39,912 nucleotides of DNA from an uncultured delta proteobacterium (lineage in GTDB: Bacteria > RBG-13-61-14 > DRUE01). The position numbers and the translations under genes are program-made. The notes under the pieces are model-generated. The model searched no databases and was not told where the DNA came from. It was given only the letters and a program-made list of their open reading frames with translations. Below, piece after piece: positions 33,390 through 39,912 of the stretch (position 1 is the stretch's first letter; the number at the start of each line of letters is the position of its first letter). Location: the NCBI GenBank assembly GCA_903930515.1, contig CAIYYW010000148.1, positions 1 through 39,912 on the forward strand, read 5' to 3'.

Positions 33390-34092
33390 GTCGTTGAAGA
33401 TAATCGTCTCGGCCGTGATCCTGGCCAAGGACGAGCAAGGAACCATTTCCGGGATCGTGGAAAAGGCAAAGGGATACGCGGACGAGGTGCTGGTAGTGGA
33501 CGGCCGCTCTACGGACCGCACCCGCGAGTTGGCGGAGAAAGCCGGCGCGAGGGTGATCCCGGACCACGGACTGGGAAAGGGAGACGGGTACCGGGTCGGC
33601 CTGGCCGAGGCCAAAGGAGAAGTTGCGGTGTTCCTGGACGCGGACGGCTCTCACGATCCGGCCGAGATTCCCAAGCTGAGCGGTCCGATTCTCAAGGGGG
33701 ATTTTGATTTGGTGATCGGGTCGCGATGGAGAGGCGGTTCGGACGACATTCATCCCAATTTCAATCACCTGATCCGGGACCTGGGCGGGAACCTCCTTTC
33801 CATCATCATCAGCAGATGGTTCCAGACCGAAGTCACCGACTGCCTGCACGGGTTCCGGGCGATCCGGCGGCAGGTCGGGCTTGGACTCGGACTTTGCGCG
33901 AATGATTTTGATGTTGAGCACGAAATGGTGATCAAAACCTTGAAGAGCGGATATAGGGTCGGGGAAGCGCCGGTGCACGAATACGCGCGCCAGGCTGGGA
34001 AAAGCAAGCTGCCCACCTACGGGAAAGCGCACCTTTTCTGGTGGCGCCTGTTCCGGGAGTTGGTTCGGAGGAAACCGTGCGGGTGTTCCTGA
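33379..34092 (+). CDS. Family 2 glycosyltransferase, dolichol-phosphate mannosyltransferase-like
   Basis: The 237-residue cytoplasmic GT-A enzyme shows SAVILAKDEQGTI (nucleotide-binding start), VLVVDGRSTDRTRELAEKAGARV, VFLDADGSHDP with the metal DxD, and GSRWRGGSDD, and the acceptor-side CLHGFRAIRR and DVEHEMVIK. It ends without membrane anchors, as in DPM1-type or GT2 polyprenyl-phosphate sugar synthases. It probably makes a polyprenyl-phosphate-hexose for the upstream membrane protein. The gene overlaps both neighbours (11 and 16 bp). Confidence 0.87.
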   Translation: MDGKSLKIIVSAVILAKDEQGTISGIVEKAKGYADEVLVVDGRSTDRTRELAEKAGARVIPDHGLGKGDGYRVGLAEAKGEVAVFLDADGSHDPAEIPKLSGPILKGDFDLVIGSRWRGGSDDIHPNFNHLIRDLGGNLLSIIISRWFQTEVTDCLHGFRAIRRQVGLGLGLCANDFDVEHEMVIKTLKSGYRVGEAPVHEYARQAGKSKLPTYGKAHLFWWRLFRELVRRKPCGCS

Positions 34093-35495
34093 TCAATCCA
34101 CCGGCCGCGGACGGGGTAGAGATGGTCCGGGAGGGGAGATGTATGCAGAGGCGCTCGGCCTGGGGAGCGGTCTGGCCCCCGATCAGTTTGGCCACCATCG
34201 CCTCCCTTTTGGAGATTAACGGGTATGAATGCCGGATCCGGGACTGCATTGTGGAAAAAATTTGCCTGACCGATCTTTTGAAAGAGGCGCGCGAATTTCA
34301 TCCCGAGTTGATTATCCTCAACACCGCGACCGGGTCGATCAAGGCTGATCTGGACGCGGCGAACCAACTCCATAAGACGGTTTCGGCCGCGGCGATTTTC
34401 GTGATCGGGATTCATCCGACCGCGCTTCCGGAGGACACCCTGGAAAATTGTCGGGGATTGGACGGGGTGATCCGTGGGGAGCCGGAGGGGGTGGCGCTGG
34501 GCCTGGCCAATCTGATCCGGTACCATAAGGATTGGAGAACCGCTCCGGGCGTGAGTTACAAGGAAGGACTGTTTTGCTACCACAACCCCTGCCCCGCGGA
34601 ACTGGATTTGGACCAGGTGCCCTTCCCCGCCTGGCATTTGATCAAGCCCAATCTTTACCGGATGCCCATCGTCGGAAAAGCGTTCCTGATGGTCGGCGTC
34701 AGCCGGGGATGTCCGTTCAGCTGTCAATTCTGCGCGGACGCAACCTATTACGGCAAAAAACTCCGGACCAAAAGTCCGGCCAAGATTGTGCGCGAGCTGG
34801 ACTGGGTCGGGACCAAGTTCGGGATTGAAGATTTCCTGTTCTGGGCCGAGTCGTCCACCCTGAACCCGCAATGGACAATGTCGGTTTGCGACGCGATCAT
34901 CTCTTCCGGTCTCAAGGTCCGGTTCGTGGTCAACAGCCGTCCGGACCAGGTCAACCTGGAATTATTGAAGAAGCTTAAGCAGGCCGGCTGCTGGATGATC
35001 GGGTACGGGCTGGAGAGCGGTTCCGACCGGATGCTCAAGCTGATGGGGAAAAATATTCGGCTGGACGACAACCGCAACGCGGTCAAGTGGGCCAAAGAAG
35101 CGGGCCTGGCGGTCACCGGCCATTTCGTGCTCGGCTTTCCCGGCGAGACCAAAGAGAGCGCGACGGAGACCATCAGGTTCTCCCTGGATCAGCCGATTGA
35201 CTTCGCCCAGTTCTATTGCGCGGTGCCCTTTCCGGGGTCCAAACTATACGAGCTTGCCAAAGCCAACAACTGGATCATCAACGCGGACTGGAGCAAGTTT
35301 GAGCAAAACTTCTGCGTCATCACCACCCCCGAACTGACCGCGGCGGAGCTGGGCAAAATCAGGATGGAAGCATATCGGAAATTTTATTACTCATTTAAGA
35401 AGATGCTGAATTTCTGGAGACTGGCCTGGAGGATCGGCAGTCTCAGGAACCTGGGGGCTTTATCGCGCGAATTTCAGGGATGGATCGCGGAATGA
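34077..35495 (+). CDS. B12-binding-domain radical SAM protein 3
   Basis: The frame opens at 34041, but a GTG at 34077 is preceded by GGAGGA and begins the family-typical VRVFLINPP, so it is chosen, giving 472 residues and a 16-bp overlap with the GT2 gene. The N-terminal domain has WPPISLATIASLLEINGYE, FVIGIHPTALPEDTLE and VIRGEPEG; the cluster motif is CPFSCQFC (Cys212, 216, 219), followed by FLFWAESSTLN and IGYGLESGSDRMLKLMGK. It is most like the 30112 protein in layout. Substrate unknown. Confidence 0.85.
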   Translation: MRVFLINPPAADGVEMVREGRCMQRRSAWGAVWPPISLATIASLLEINGYECRIRDCIVEKICLTDLLKEAREFHPELIILNTATGSIKADLDAANQLHKTVSAAAIFVIGIHPTALPEDTLENCRGLDGVIRGEPEGVALGLANLIRYHKDWRTAPGVSYKEGLFCYHNPCPAELDLDQVPFPAWHLIKPNLYRMPIVGKAFLMVGVSRGCPFSCQFCADATYYGKKLRTKSPAKIVRELDWVGTKFGIEDFLFWAESSTLNPQWTMSVCDAIISSGLKVRFVVNSRPDQVNLELLKKLKQAGCWMIGYGLESGSDRMLKLMGKNIRLDDNRNAVKWAKEAGLAVTGHFVLGFPGETKESATETIRFSLDQPIDFAQFYCAVPFPGSKLYELAKANNWIINADWSKFEQNFCVITTPELTAAELGKIRMEAYRKFYYSFKKMLNFWRLAWRIGSLRNLGALSREFQGWIAE

Positions 35496-36661
35496 AAATA
35501 TCATCAATGAAAGGGATTGACCGCTGGCTGGGCATCCCGGCCTGCTGGATCTTAAGGCAATGGGGAAGGCTCAGATCCGATCAGGAGCCGGAGCGGATTG
35601 ATCGCATCCTGGTGATCAAGTTCTGGGGAATGGGGAGTATGATCCTGGCCCTGCCGGTTTTTCAAGCCCTGAGAAAGGCGTATCCCAAGGCCGAACTCGG
35701 GTTCGCCACCCTGGCCCGCAACCGCGAGTTCCTGGAGGTGCTGAAAATTTCCGACCGTCAAATATATCTGGAGCTTCCGGCCCATCCCCTGAAGATTTTT
35801 ATTTCCATCCTCTCCTTTTTCCAAAGGCTGAGAAAATTCCGGCCCCAGGCCGTGATTGACCTGGAATACCTCACCCGCTTCTCCGCCATCGCCACCTTCC
35901 TCTCCCAGGCCGAAAAGCGGGTCGGGTTCCATTCCTGGGATGTCTGGCGCGGAGAACTCCATAATGTGCCCGTGCCCTTCAACCCCTACTGGCACGCGAG
36001 CGAAAATTTTCTCAACCTAGCCCGCAAGCTGACCGGCCGGGATTTCCCGCTCAAGTTTGAGTTCACCCTTCCGGAAAACCCGGCCGCGAAAAAGAGGCTG
36101 GAAGAAAAGCTGGGATCGGAAAAAATTTCTCCCGTTGACCGATTGATCCTGATCAATCCCAACGCGTCCACCATCGCATTGGAGCGGCGCTGGCCCCCGG
36201 AGCATTTTTCCCGGTTGATGGAAATGCTTTTGCAACAAAATCTTGGCAAGCTGATCCTGATCGGGGCGCCGGACGAGCAAGGGTTCGGGGAGGGATTGAG
36301 AAGGAGCCTGAAAACTCCGGACCTGGTTTTGAACCTGGCCGGAAAGATCAGCCTGGAGGAATTGATTGAATTGATCCGCAAATGCGAGCTGATGATCACC
36401 AACGATTCCGGGCCGCTCCATATCGCGGAAGTGCTTCACGCCAAGACCGTAAGCTTTTTCGGGCCTGAAACCCCGGTCCTGTTCGGACCGCTCGGAGAAG
36501 GGCACAAGGTTTTATATCACGCCATTGACTGCTCCCCCTGCATCACCGTTTACAACGCCAAGACCGTACGCTGCATCCGCAAGGTCCCGGAATGCGTGGC
36601 CGGGATCAGCCCGGAAGAGGCGTTTGCCGCGGTCAGGGAAGCGCTCGGAAAGCAAAAATGA
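35492..36661 (+). CDS. GT9-family glycosyltransferase (heptosyltransferase-like)
   Basis: The ~389-residue GT-B enzyme has the GT9 N-terminal signature RILVIKFWGMGSMILALPVF and the C-terminal nucleotide-sugar site: LINPNASTIALERRWPPEHF, LIGAPDEQGFGEGLR and ITNDSGPLHIAEVLHAKTVSFFGP. In characterised members it adds heptose to the LPS inner core from ADP-heptose; related genes act in O-antigen and other envelope glycans. ATG 35492 overlaps the preceding stop (ATGA); an alternative ATG at 35480 adds four residues. A cysteine-rich segment (CSPCITVYNAKTVRC...C, about 345-368) is typical of this subfamily. Confidence 0.88.
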   Translation: MKISSMKGIDRWLGIPACWILRQWGRLRSDQEPERIDRILVIKFWGMGSMILALPVFQALRKAYPKAELGFATLARNREFLEVLKISDRQIYLELPAHPLKIFISILSFFQRLRKFRPQAVIDLEYLTRFSAIATFLSQAEKRVGFHSWDVWRGELHNVPVPFNPYWHASENFLNLARKLTGRDFPLKFEFTLPENPAAKKRLEEKLGSEKISPVDRLILINPNASTIALERRWPPEHFSRLMEMLLQQNLGKLILIGAPDEQGFGEGLRRSLKTPDLVLNLAGKISLEELIELIRKCELMITNDSGPLHIAEVLHAKTVSFFGPETPVLFGPLGEGHKVLYHAIDCSPCITVYNAKTVRCIRKVPECVAGISPEEAFAAVREALGKQK

Positions 36662-38022
36662 AAATCGTCCTGCTCAACCCGCCATCCCGCGTCCGGCTGA
36701 TCCGCGACTACTATTGCAGTAAGACCAGCAAGAGCACCTATCTGTTCGCGCCCGCTGACCTGCTGATGCAGAGCGGATTGCTTTCCAAAACCAACGAGCT
36801 GATCGTGATGGACGCGGTCGCGGAAAAGCTTTCCCCGAAGCAATGCCTGGATCGGCTCCATTCCTTCCAGCCCGGCCTGGTGCTGGGATTGATCTCCGCG
36901 GTGGAATACAACGCCGACTTGGAATTTTATCGCCGGCTCAAGGACGCGCCCGGGTCCCGCAAAATTTTTTTGAGCGGAGAGCCGGTCCTGGAAAACCCGG
37001 AGCAATGGCTGAGCCAAAACCCCTTCATTGACGGAATCCTGCTCCGGTTTGTCAGCCGGGGAATGGAACAATATGTGCGCGGAGAAAAAAAACCGGAGGG
37101 GCTTGCTTTCCGGGACGGCGGGGAAATAAAATCCTTCCCGATCAGCCGCGAGCCGGAATATTCAGTCGGACGGGCCCGGCAGGAACTGTTCCAGGATCCG
37201 GCTTATTTTTTTTCCTTCGCAAAGCATCGCCGCTTCGCGACTTTCCTCACTGACTTCGGGTGCCCTTATCAGTGCCGGTTCTGCGTGATGGCATCGCTCG
37301 GATACCGCAGGCGGAACGCCGACGAGGTTGAAGAAGAACTGGACTATCTTTCCTGGCTCGGGATCAAGGAGCTTTTTCTCGCAGACCAGAGTTTTGGAGC
37401 GGCGCCTGAGCACAGCCGCAAGATGATGAGCCTGTTCAAAAAATACCGCAATTCCTTTACCGCGTTCGTCCGTCCGGACCAGGGCAAGGATGATTTTTGG
37501 AAGGCCTTGAAAGAGTCCGGCTGTCATACCGCGATCGTGGGATTGGAAAGCGGCTCCGAAGAAATCCTCCAGGCATATTCCAAGGGATATCTCCGCGAGG
37601 AAATCAGCGAGGGAATCCAAAACGCGAAAAGGGCCGGGCTTAGGGTGGTGGCCACCGTGATCGTTGGCCTGCCCGAGGACACTGAAGCGAGCATCCAGTC
37701 CACAATGAAATTCCTCCGCGAGCTGGACCCGGATTTTGTCTCTTACAATTTGGCGGTCCCGCGCAGTCTCACCGACTTGCGCAAGACCGTGATCGCGGAA
37801 GGGTTGGCCGTGAACTTGGAGATGGACCAGGCCGGAAGTTTCGGCTCGCTCAAGACCCGCCATTTGACTGAATCCCAACTGGTCTCGCTCAAGCAAAAAG
37901 CCGTGCGCGATTTCTATCTCAGGCCCGGATATTTATTCTCCCGACTTGCCAAAGCCCAAAGCGCCTTTGAACTCTACGCCCTCCTGCGCGAGGGCCTTTC
38001 CGTGCTGAGCAAGAATATTTGA
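36658..38022 (+). CDS. B12-binding-domain radical SAM protein 4
   Basis: The frame is open from 36592, but ATG 36658 overlaps the GT9 stop (ATGA) and starts MKIVLLNPPSRV, the usual opening of this family, giving 454 residues. The N-terminal domain is divergent: GLVLGLISAVEYNADLEFY and IFLSGEPVLENPEQW replace the common blocks. The cluster motif is CPYQCRFC (Cys202, 206, 209), followed by ELFLADQSFGAAPEHS and AIVGLESGSEEILQAYSKG. It ends the operon; the next plus-strand structure is a terminator serving the opposite strand. Confidence 0.84.
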   Translation: MKIVLLNPPSRVRLIRDYYCSKTSKSTYLFAPADLLMQSGLLSKTNELIVMDAVAEKLSPKQCLDRLHSFQPGLVLGLISAVEYNADLEFYRRLKDAPGSRKIFLSGEPVLENPEQWLSQNPFIDGILLRFVSRGMEQYVRGEKKPEGLAFRDGGEIKSFPISREPEYSVGRARQELFQDPAYFFSFAKHRRFATFLTDFGCPYQCRFCVMASLGYRRRNADEVEEELDYLSWLGIKELFLADQSFGAAPEHSRKMMSLFKKYRNSFTAFVRPDQGKDDFWKALKESGCHTAIVGLESGSEEILQAYSKGYLREEISEGIQNAKRAGLRVVATVIVGLPEDTEASIQSTMKFLRELDPDFVSYNLAVPRSLTDLRKTVIAEGLAVNLEMDQAGSFGSLKTRHLTESQLVSLKQKAVRDFYLRPGYLFSRLAKAQSAFELYALLREGLSVLSKNI

Positions 38023-38069
38023 TCGGGAAAAATGGCTCAACGGTCAGCGGTTTGGCACAGGCGGCGCAT

Positions 38070-38109
38070 AAAAAAACAGCCCCTTCCGAGATGATCGGAA
38101 GGGGCTGTT
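38070..38109 (-). terminator. Rho-independent terminator of the RRM gene
   Basis: AACAGCCCCTTCCGA (38075-38089) pairs perfectly with TCGGAAGGGGCTGTT (38095-38109) around a 5-nt loop. On the minus strand the hairpin is followed by a run of seven Ts, a textbook terminator. The converging radical SAM operon may also be stopped here. Confidence 0.9.
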
Positions 38110-38130
38110 AAAGTTCGGCTGAACTAGTTC

Positions 38131-38475
38131 TTACCAGCGCCGGCCGCCGCCGCCGCCACCACCGCCGCCGCCGCCGCCAAATCCGCCGCGGCCGCCGCCA
38201 CCGCCGCCACCACCACCGCGGTCACGGTTTTCCGTGCGGGGCTTGGCCTTGCTGACATTGAGGGCGCGACCGAGCAGGTCCTTCTGGTTCAGGCCGTCAA
38301 TCGCGGCCTGGGCCTTGGCGTCGTCTTTCATTTCGATAAAGCCGAAGCCCTTGGACTTTCCGCTGTACTTGTCCTTGATCACATTGACGGAATCCACTTC
38401 GCCGTAGGCCGAAAAGGCCTCGCGTAAAGAGTCTTCGGTCACATCGTAAGACAGATTTCCCACATAAATATTCAT
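38131..38475 (-). CDS. RNA-binding protein: single RRM plus Gly-rich tail
   Basis: The 114-residue protein has a complete RRM (1-80): RNP2 IYVGNL (3-8), RNP1 KGFGFIEM (42-49), VTEDSLREAF helix, and ALNVSKAKPR at the end. The C-terminal ~30 residues (from about 84) are almost only Gly and Arg (RGG-like), as in cyanobacterial and other bacterial Rbp cold-response proteins. AAGGAGAG precedes the ATG. It is monocistronic, with its own strong promoter ~170 bp upstream and a terminator ~20 bp downstream, so expression is independent. The Gly tail is encoded by GGN repeats that are prone to length variation. Confidence 0.92.
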   Translation of the reverse strand: MNIYVGNLSYDVTEDSLREAFSAYGEVDSVNVIKDKYSGKSKGFGFIEMKDDAKAQAAIDGLNQKDLLGRALNVSKAKPRTENRDRGGGGGGGGGRGGFGGGGGGGGGGGGRRW

Positions 38476-38642
38476 TTTCTCTCCTTGTTTTCGCGAACAA
38501 TCAGATCGGAATCATCGGAATTTCGCCTAGAATTCTTCTTCCGAGTAATGTTCGGATTGGTTCAGGTCAAAAGACCCCTTCCTCGATCAAAGGGCGGGTT
38601 TGTCGAGCACAATAACTATATGTAAACCGTTTCAATCGGACA
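38476..38642 (-). promoter_or_regulatory. Long 5' leader of the RRM gene
   Basis: About 165 nt lie between the predicted transcription start (near 38642) and the ATG. It contains a near-tandem 9-mer (ATCGGAATC/ATCGGAATT on the plus strand, 38505-38522) and a short CCCTT/AAGGG hairpin around 38575-38592. Long leaders are usual for cold-regulated RNA-binding protein genes; regulation here is inferred. Confidence 0.45.
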
Positions 38643-38648
38643 AACAGG

Positions 38649-38676
38649 AGTATAAACACCTTTTAAAGAATGTCAA
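38649..38676 (-). promoter_or_regulatory. Strong promoter of the RRM gene
   Basis: On the minus strand TTGACA (38676-38671, perfect) is followed after 16 bp by TATACT (38654-38649, 5/6). Confidence 0.7.
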
Positions 38677-38863
38677 GTCCGGGTCAATTCCGGGAAACAG
38701 ATTTCAGCAAAACCGCAAATCAGGCCGGACTAACAAGTGAAAGGATCCTCCCTGCCCTTGGCCTCGACAAAGTCCGCACTCCAAAATTTCCCAAAACAGC
38801 AAAACCCGATTTGGGCAACAAGCCCCTTAAATCCTGACCCCTCTGGCTTGGAAGAAAAATGAT
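38677..38863. other. Non-coding stretch, no gene seen
   Basis: No convincing open frame, RNA gene or promoter was found between the RRM promoter and the decayed gene remnant. A CTTAAATCCTGACCCCTCTGG segment (about 38825-38845) looks like a dispersed intergenic repeat type, but only one copy is present in the window. Confidence 0.4.
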
Positions 38864-39088
38864 TTATTTGACCGGCCAGCCGCCGTGCTCTTCAATGGCC
38901 TGGTCAATTTGGGCCATAAGGTTAATGGTTTAAGAAAGGGCTAGGACGATTTTCTGATAGTGGGCAAAATCATTATGGGAAAGCTCGCGGCCCCGGAATT
39001 CACCCACAAATTCAAGAGATCTGCGGACAAGAGTGTCCGCAGCACGAACTTCGGGTTGAGCATCATTTGGTTCGGTTGTAAAGGGCAT
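38864..39088 (-). pseudogene. Remnant of a small helical-protein gene with an in-frame stop
   Basis: Read on the minus strand from ATG 39088, the frame gives a protein-like sequence: MPFTTEPNDAQPEVRAADTL, later EFRGRELSHNDFAHYQKIVL. A TAA at 38932-38930 follows. The same frame then continues as INLMAQIDQAIEEHGGWPVK to a second TAA at 38866-38864. The part after the first stop is still amphipathic and protein-like, suggesting a nonsense mutation in a short helical gene or the tail of a larger one. It overlaps the SDR gene end by 26 bp, and the REP-like palindrome falls inside it. I do not recognise the family with certainty. Confidence 0.35.
39021..39042. repeat. REP-like palindrome, single copy
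   Basis: CTGCGGACA (39021-39029) and TGTCCGCAG (39034-39042) form a perfect 9-bp stem with loop AGAG. The core GACAAGAGTGTC recurs at the right end of the window. Confidence 0.7.
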
Positions 39089-39797
39089 CGGGCAGGAACT
39101 TGAGCAGCCAGGCGAAAAGTCTCCAGCGTCTGGTGATATAGGCGTGCTTCTTTTTAGCTTTGATCGCGCTCATAATTTGCGCGGCGGCCTTGGGCGCGGG
39201 CTGGACCCAGAACAGGCCTTCCCCCTTGGCCATGGCCGTATCAACCAGACCCGGTTGGATATCGGTCACGATGATGGGCAGACCGAGGCGGGCGGCCTTC
39301 TGCCTTAGCCCCTGCAGGTAATTGGATTGGAACGCTTTGGAAGCGTTGTAGGCAGGCGCGTCCGCGCTTCCGCGGATGGCGGCAATGGATGAGATGGCCA
39401 CCAGATGCCCGGCCCGCTCTGAGATGAAGTGGTTCATCGCCAGAGTGGCGATCGCGGCAAACCCCTCCACATTGACCTTGATGGTTTCCCACTCGGGGTC
39501 CCATTCCAACTCCGGGTTCAAATGGCCGGCGCCGGCGCTGATCACCACCAGATCAACGCCGCCCAAGTCCCGAATCAGCCGGGCAAGTTCTTCCCGGGCC
39601 GCGTCCACCTTTGCGACATCAATGATTCTGACCAGCGAGCCGGGCACTTTCTTGGCGACCTCGTTTAACAGGTCAAGCCTTCGCGCGGCCAGGCCGACCC
39701 GATAGCCTTGGCGCCCAAGGATAATGGCCAACTCCCGGCCGATGCCGGAAGACGCGCCAACCACGATGGCCCTTTTCAAGTCTGGGTTCCCGTCCAC
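39063..39797 (-). CDS. Short-chain dehydrogenase/reductase (SDR)
   Basis: The ~244-residue NAD(P)-dependent oxidoreductase has the cofactor motif VVGASSGIGRELA, the structural ISAGAG (NNAG equivalent), the catalytic Ser in VAISSIAAIRG and YNASK with Tyr and Lys, followed by DIQPGLVDTAMA. An Arg pair at the end of strand 2 (LAARRLDLL) favours NADPH. The C-terminus has a hydrophobic WRLFAWLLKFLPDAL segment like SDRs that act on lipid substrates. A TTG at 39821 is possible, but GGAGGGAGG lies five bases before GTG 39797, which is chosen. The gene is flanked on both sides by the same palindrome. Confidence 0.88.
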   Translation of the reverse strand: MDGNPDLKRAIVVGASSGIGRELAIILGRQGYRVGLAARRLDLLNEVAKKVPGSLVRIIDVAKVDAAREELARLIRDLGGVDLVVISAGAGHLNPELEWDPEWETIKVNVEGFAAIATLAMNHFISERAGHLVAISSIAAIRGSADAPAYNASKAFQSNYLQGLRQKAARLGLPIIVTDIQPGLVDTAMAKGEGLFWVQPAPKAAAQIMSAIKAKKKHAYITRRWRLFAWLLKFLPDALYNRTK

Positions 39798-39856
39798 GCC
39801 AACCTCCCTCCAATGCCCCAACCCCGGGAAAATAACCTCAGTCCCTATTTTCCAAT

Positions 39857-39912
39857 GCGGGACAAGAGTGTCCCGCCCCCTACAAGAGTGTCCCGCCCCC
39901 TACAAGAGTGTC
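39857..39912. repeat. Tandem 20-bp repeat with REP-like palindrome, running off the window
   Basis: GCGGGACA (39857-39864), loop AGAG, TGTCCCGC (39869-39876) is a perfect 8-bp hairpin. From 39862 a 20-bp unit (starting ACAAGAGTGTCCCG) is repeated twice and begins a third time at 39902, where the window ends, so the array size is unknown. The core matches the palindrome on the other side of the SDR gene. Confidence 0.75.

Noticed and set aside
28615-38022. Reading the radical SAM cluster as an antibiotic or RiPP biosynthetic cluster
   Set aside because: No precursor peptide, NRPS/PKS, YcaO or lanthipeptide-type gene is present, and the partner genes are envelope glycosylation types.
38131-38230. 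Possible repeat array or CRISPR-like sequence in the GGN/CCN-rich stretch
   Set aside because: It is the Gly-rich codon run of the RRM protein tail, with no spacer structure.

Overview
The window comes from a G+C-rich (clearly above 50% by eye) Gram-negative, probably anaerobic bacterium. It carries a predicted outer-membrane beta-barrel, lipoprotein signal peptides, a heptosyltransferase-family (GT9) gene, a HdrD/GlpC-type iron-sulfur protein and four cobalamin-binding radical SAM proteins. The gene style (many alkaline-phosphatase-superfamily proteins ending in an LxxLGY tail, a DUF4388/PATAN-like regulator, MmgE/PrpD, CcdA) recalls uncultured lineages such as Aminicenantota or Acidobacteriota relatives. 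That placement is only an impression; no rRNA or ribosomal gene is present. No tRNA, rRNA, CRISPR array, transposase or phage gene was seen.

Left part (1-8.0 kb, minus strand). A sulfate-activation operon runs sat, then a type I phosphodiesterase, then cysC, preceded by an outer-membrane protein, a GNAT acetyltransferase and a GH31 alpha-glucosidase. No sulfate-reduction gene accompanies sat/cysC, so PAPS may feed sulfation.

Middle part (8.2-18.2 kb, mostly plus strand). Three paralogous sulfatase-fold proteins with threonine where sulfatases have formylglycine alternate with a membrane-anchored phosphodiesterase and two polytopic GT-C glycosyltransferases, the second broken by a one-base frameshift. 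This looks like an envelope glycan decoration region (inference). A short sulfatase-like fragment lies in the gap before the second paralogue.

Right of it (18.4-24.0 kb, minus strand) is an operon of ccdA, an endonuclease-IV-like TIM barrel, a CCG-domain iron-sulfur protein, a small secreted protein, an M48 protease and an MFS transporter (also frameshifted, in a C5 run). Divergent from it (24.15-30.0 kb, plus) is an operon of two degenerate receiver proteins, a lipoprotein, MmgE/PrpD, a TPR protein and a radical SAM protein. From 30.1 to 38.0 kb a tightly overlapping operon contains three more B12/radical SAM proteins interleaved with a PTPS-related membrane protein, a dolichol-phosphate-mannose-synthase-like GT2 and a GT9 enzyme. 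The window ends with an RRM protein gene that has its own strong promoter, long leader and terminator, a decayed gene remnant, and an SDR gene bracketed by REP-like palindromes.

Recurring signals: (1) an identical style of C-terminal tail (LxxLGY) on APS kinase and four phosphatase-superfamily proteins of otherwise different architecture; (2) sigma-70-like promoters whose -10 box ends 5-8 nt before the start codon of six transcription-unit head genes, implying leaderless mRNAs, while operon-internal genes carry good Shine-Dalgarno sequences.
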